From contig CADCXD010000002.1 of assembly GCA_902806575.1 (NCBI GenBank), positions 3,038,001 through 3,102,000 of the forward strand: DNA of 64,000 bases. The letters run 5' to 3'. Positions 61,344-64,000 of this stretch are shown one piece after another; within the stretch, counting starts at the first letter, position 1; the number at the start of each line of letters is the position of its first letter. The position numbers and the translations under genes are program-made. The DNA is from Jackrogersella multiformis (taxonomy: Eukaryota; Ascomycota; Sordariomycetes; Xylariales; Hypoxylaceae). The notes beneath the pieces were generated by a model. It made no database searches and was not told the DNA's origin. It saw only the letters and a program-made list of their open reading frames with translations.

Positions 61344-62767
61344 CTAAGCTGTTCTTGTACCTCTGTCATCACCGCTTCCAATAAATAAACCCAAAAGTCT
61401 AAGGAGACCGTTTCGACAATGTCCAAGGAAGGGATTGATGCCCATGAAGACGACATCATGAACCAATTTGCTTTTCTTTTGCATGGAAAACCCTTCCTTC
61501 AACATACCCGTGGTATAGTCATCTATCACGGCTGGGAATTGCTTGGTACTTTGTGGATGTAGCTGCTTAAGGTGCTTGGCCAGCGACAGCGCGTCGGCGA
61601 TTGCTGATGTGGCACCTTTTCCGAGATAAGGAGTCATACTAGACAGATTGTCAGAAAGGGGATAAGATATTCAGGGATTTTTAAGAGGTGTGCCTCACCT
61701 ATGGGCGGCATCACCTAGTAGTGCGATATTCTGAGATTTCCAGAGCTTCAATTTATGCTGGGTCTTGACATGAGCCACATAGACAGAGTCGGGAATAGCC
61801 ATCGAGATCAATGAGCGGAGAAGAGGATGCCAATGTTTAGTTCTAATCATCCAGTCGGCTTTCAATTCCTCCGGACTCATTTCATCGGGATGTTTGCTTC
61901 GATCAATGAACTCATTTGTGTAGCATCCTAATCCGCACATCAGGTAGGAACCCTCCGGATCAAGAGACTTGAGGTCATAAGATCCATATGGGACCGCTTT
62001 GTCCTTGTAATATGAGACAACCATTGAACTTCGTGGGCCCATGATCTTTTTAGGCGACAGTCAGCTGCCCCCATTGTGTATTCTCATTGAATATGTAGAA
62101 AACTTACAAGGCAACCAGAACCGAACGGCATCATCAATTCTGTTTCTGGAGTGAGAGGCATCTTGAAATACAAGACGCTAATGCCAAGGGTATCCCTCTT
62201 TGACTTAGGGAGGAGTTGCTTCCTGATCTTGCTCCCTGCTCCGTCTGCACCAACAAGAAGATCACATTCGGCTGTAGTTCCGTCTGTGAAGTGAACCTTT
62301 ACGCCGTCATTTCCTAGCGTTTCGAAACTTTCGAATTCAGTGTTCCAGTGTATCACGTCGTCTAGACCTTCCAGCAAAGCGGTCCGTAGTTTCCACCGGG
62401 AAACGCAGCTTGCATCCCTGAAGTCAGGAGGTGTCATACCTAGCTTCACGCGGCATTTTTGATCCAGTAAGGCGATATGCTGACCTCGGGGAGGCTGAAT
62501 ACCGACAGCTTTTTCCAATAACTCTGATACCGATGCCGGAAGTTGAGCCCGCAATGCGGCGAGCATCTCCTTAGAAAGGAGGATGCGGAAGCCAGTCAAA
62601 GAGCTAGCTGCTTCATCTCTACCGCCTCTCTCATAAACAGTGACAGAAAATTTAGGGTCCCCTCGAAGAAGCTGAGTGAGAACGAGACCTCCGACTCCAG
62701 CGCCAACAATTACTACTCTGAGAGGCTTTGGCTTCTCAAGATCATCAACACTGCTTTTGGGGGCCAT
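61344..62767 (-). CDS. FAD-dependent monooxygenase (class A)
   Basis: Three exons, 62767-62108, 62045-61699 and 61638-61344, with 62- and 60-bp introns, give 433 residues. FAD-binding GAGVGG lies at 22-27, the DG motif GADGAGSKIR at 173-182 and the GD motif LLGDAAHS at 329-336. Splicing restores GCLIMGPRSS and DAAHSMTPYLGKGATSAIADA, a canonical continuation. The family hydroxylates or epoxidises aromatic and polyketide substrates with NAD(P)H and oxygen. It differs clearly from the TropB-like enzyme at 5761 (no paired Arg/Tyr context), so the two are not recent copies. It sits between the hydrolase and the exporter and is probably a tailoring step of the right-hand cluster. The exact C-terminus is less sure: a hydrophilic GSGDDRGTRTA tail could in part be read-through of an unspliced intron. 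Confidence 0.9.
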
Positions 62768-63588
62768 TGTCTGCTAGAATCAAGAGTATCAATGTGAAAA
62801 GATGCGTATGCGTATGCATAGGTGTGCGAGTACCTAATAGCTGGTGAATTTCTATAGTATTTTAGAAACCATTGACTCTTCAAATTTACTCCTTTTACTT
62901 GTTTGTATCGTATGTTATCACGACAGAGACCCAGATGTAGGTTCAATATGTCACTAGAATCCTAAGTACCTATGAAGTATAAATCCTTCCAATTAGTGCT
63001 CAGCTACAGCTGACAGCTTAGGCGACGTCCACGTGCGGCACAGGATCTTGGGTCTAATGTTAAACTAAATAAGGGTTGGTGGTCCGGACATCGTTCGATA
63101 AGTTTAAGCCTCATGTACCTACCTACCTACCTAGGTAGCTAGGTAGGCTCCAGGATTTGAATCCTCATTAATGATCTAGATTCTGATCCTTAATGCTCCT
63201 GGTCCAACAAGCTTTAGCTGTTTTATGGATAGACAAGCTCTCCACGTGGATTCCACGCCTAGGCACGGATTCTCATAAGGTATATCGGGAAATATCGAGC
63301 AATAGCGACTAACCTAGGACGATAAATTACCCGTTGTATGACGAGGCGCTTGATCCCTCCAGTTCTTCCCAAGGACTGCTCGGCGGAACAGCCCAAGCAT
63401 GTACGCAATATGCGCAACTAATCAACTGTTGGGTAGCATTGCGTCTCAATTTCAGAAACATTTCTTTCTAAAAACGAGTCCTGTCACTCTCATTTATGAA
63501 CTAGAGCAAGTTGCTATCCAAGTTAAAGAATATTTTGACCCTTCCCTTGCTAGAGTAGAAACCCTGTACTCTAGATTGAACTTCGAAC
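62768..63588. other. Divergent intergenic region with palindrome
   Basis: 0.8 kb between the monooxygenase and the exporter, transcribed apart. It contains TACC/GGTA repeats at 63114-63148, including the 12-bp palindrome at 63127-63138. The open frame 63399-63608 has no domain. Confidence 0.5.
63127..63138. repeat. Palindrome CTACCTAGGTAG
   Basis: Same 12-bp sequence as 41844-41855, inside a longer run of TACC and AGGTAG units. Confidence 0.85.
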
Positions 63589-64000
63589 ATGACCGAATCA
63601 GAGAATAAGATGGCCTCGCCGGAACCTCACGCCAGTGAGACCACGATTGTTGCCAACTATTCACCTGATTCTACGCAAGTTTTGCACAACGCTCAATTGA
63701 GTCTTGTTGTCTTAGGGTAAGTAAAGTCCTGAGGAATTTTTGTATTAGTTTTCTTATATCTTCGTACTAATATACCTTCAGACTATGGGTATCGCTCTTC
63801 CTGTGTTCACTCGAGACGACTATTGTTAGCACTTCTCTCATTCATATAGCAAACGACCTTAATGACTTGAGCAATGCTGGATGGATCGTTATCGCATACC
63901 TATTAACATTTAATGGTAAACATCTTAGTCCTTATTTCCCCCACCCCCTTTCTTTTCTTCTAAGATTTATAGTTATCCAATAACCCAAATCACTAGCATT
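63589..64000 (+). CDS. MFS drug/toxin-type exporter, N-terminal part (cut by window end)
   Basis: Integral membrane exporter, 5' end only. Exons 63589-63716 and 63782-63915 encode 87 residues plus one base. The next intron begins at 63916 and may end at 63996 (CACTAG acceptor). The first 35 or so residues are hydrophilic. SLVVLGLWVSLFLCSLETTI opens the first membrane span, and STSLIHIANDLNDLSNAGWIVIAYLLTFN is the typical span 1-2 region of DHA-type exporters that pump secondary metabolites in fungal clusters. It is divergent from the FAD monooxygenase and is the probable exporter of the right-hand cluster's product. The remaining spans lie outside the window. Confidence 0.88.

Noticed and set aside
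63399..63608. 69-codon frame just before the exporter start
   Set aside because: No domain, and its end overlaps the well-supported exporter start in another frame; probably promoter or leader DNA.

Overview
The window is nuclear DNA of a filamentous ascomycete (Pezizomycotina, probably Sordariomycetes). The genes carry short introns (about 47-120 bp) with GTAAGT-like donors and CTAAC branch sites. The families are typical of such fungi: iterative polyketide synthases, a Zn(II)2Cys6 regulator, MFS exporters, and App1 and Drs1 homologues. Long AT-leaning intergenic stretches are studded with TACCTAGGTA-type palindromes. The placement is by gene content only; no species call is possible.

Left part (1 to about 31.5 kb): a secondary-metabolism region. 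A non-reducing polyketide synthase (SAT-KS-AT visible, cut by the window edge) is transcribed divergently from a TropB/AzaH/SorbC-type FAD monooxygenase. These are followed, with wide spacing, by a probably secreted FAD oxidoreductase, a Zn(II)2Cys6 regulator rebuilt here from five exons, a 6.3 kb stretch with no convincing gene, a CipB-like medium-chain reductase, an MFS monocarboxylate-type transporter, a YCII-domain protein and a 2-oxoglutarate/Fe(II) oxygenase. The likely logic is that the synthase makes an alkylated resorcylic or benzaldehyde product, the monooxygenase dearomatises it, and other oxidoreductases tailor it (azaphilone, tropolone or citrinin-like chemistry). Whether the genes at 23-31 kb belong to the same cluster is inference.

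Middle (34.7-48.1 kb): two housekeeping genes, an App1-type phosphatidate phosphatase and the ribosome-biogenesis helicase Drs1. They are followed by an orphan secreted protein gene, a protein-kinase-like gene and a GC-rich orphan gene. This block separates the two polyketide regions.

Right part (48.5-64 kb): a compact second cluster. It holds a highly reducing polyketide synthase (KS-AT-DH-MT-ER-KR-ACP, 2607 residues in a six-exon model with no release domain), a divergent UDP-glycosyltransferase, a LovG/FSH1-like serine hydrolase that could release the polyketide, a second FAD monooxygenase, and the start of an MFS exporter cut by the window end. Together they predict a reduced, methylated, probably glycosylated and exported polyketide. 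I recognise no characterised cluster with exactly this gene set.

No rRNA, convincing tRNA, CRISPR array or intact transposon was seen. Exon coordinates are my own splice-site readings and were checked for reading-frame continuity.
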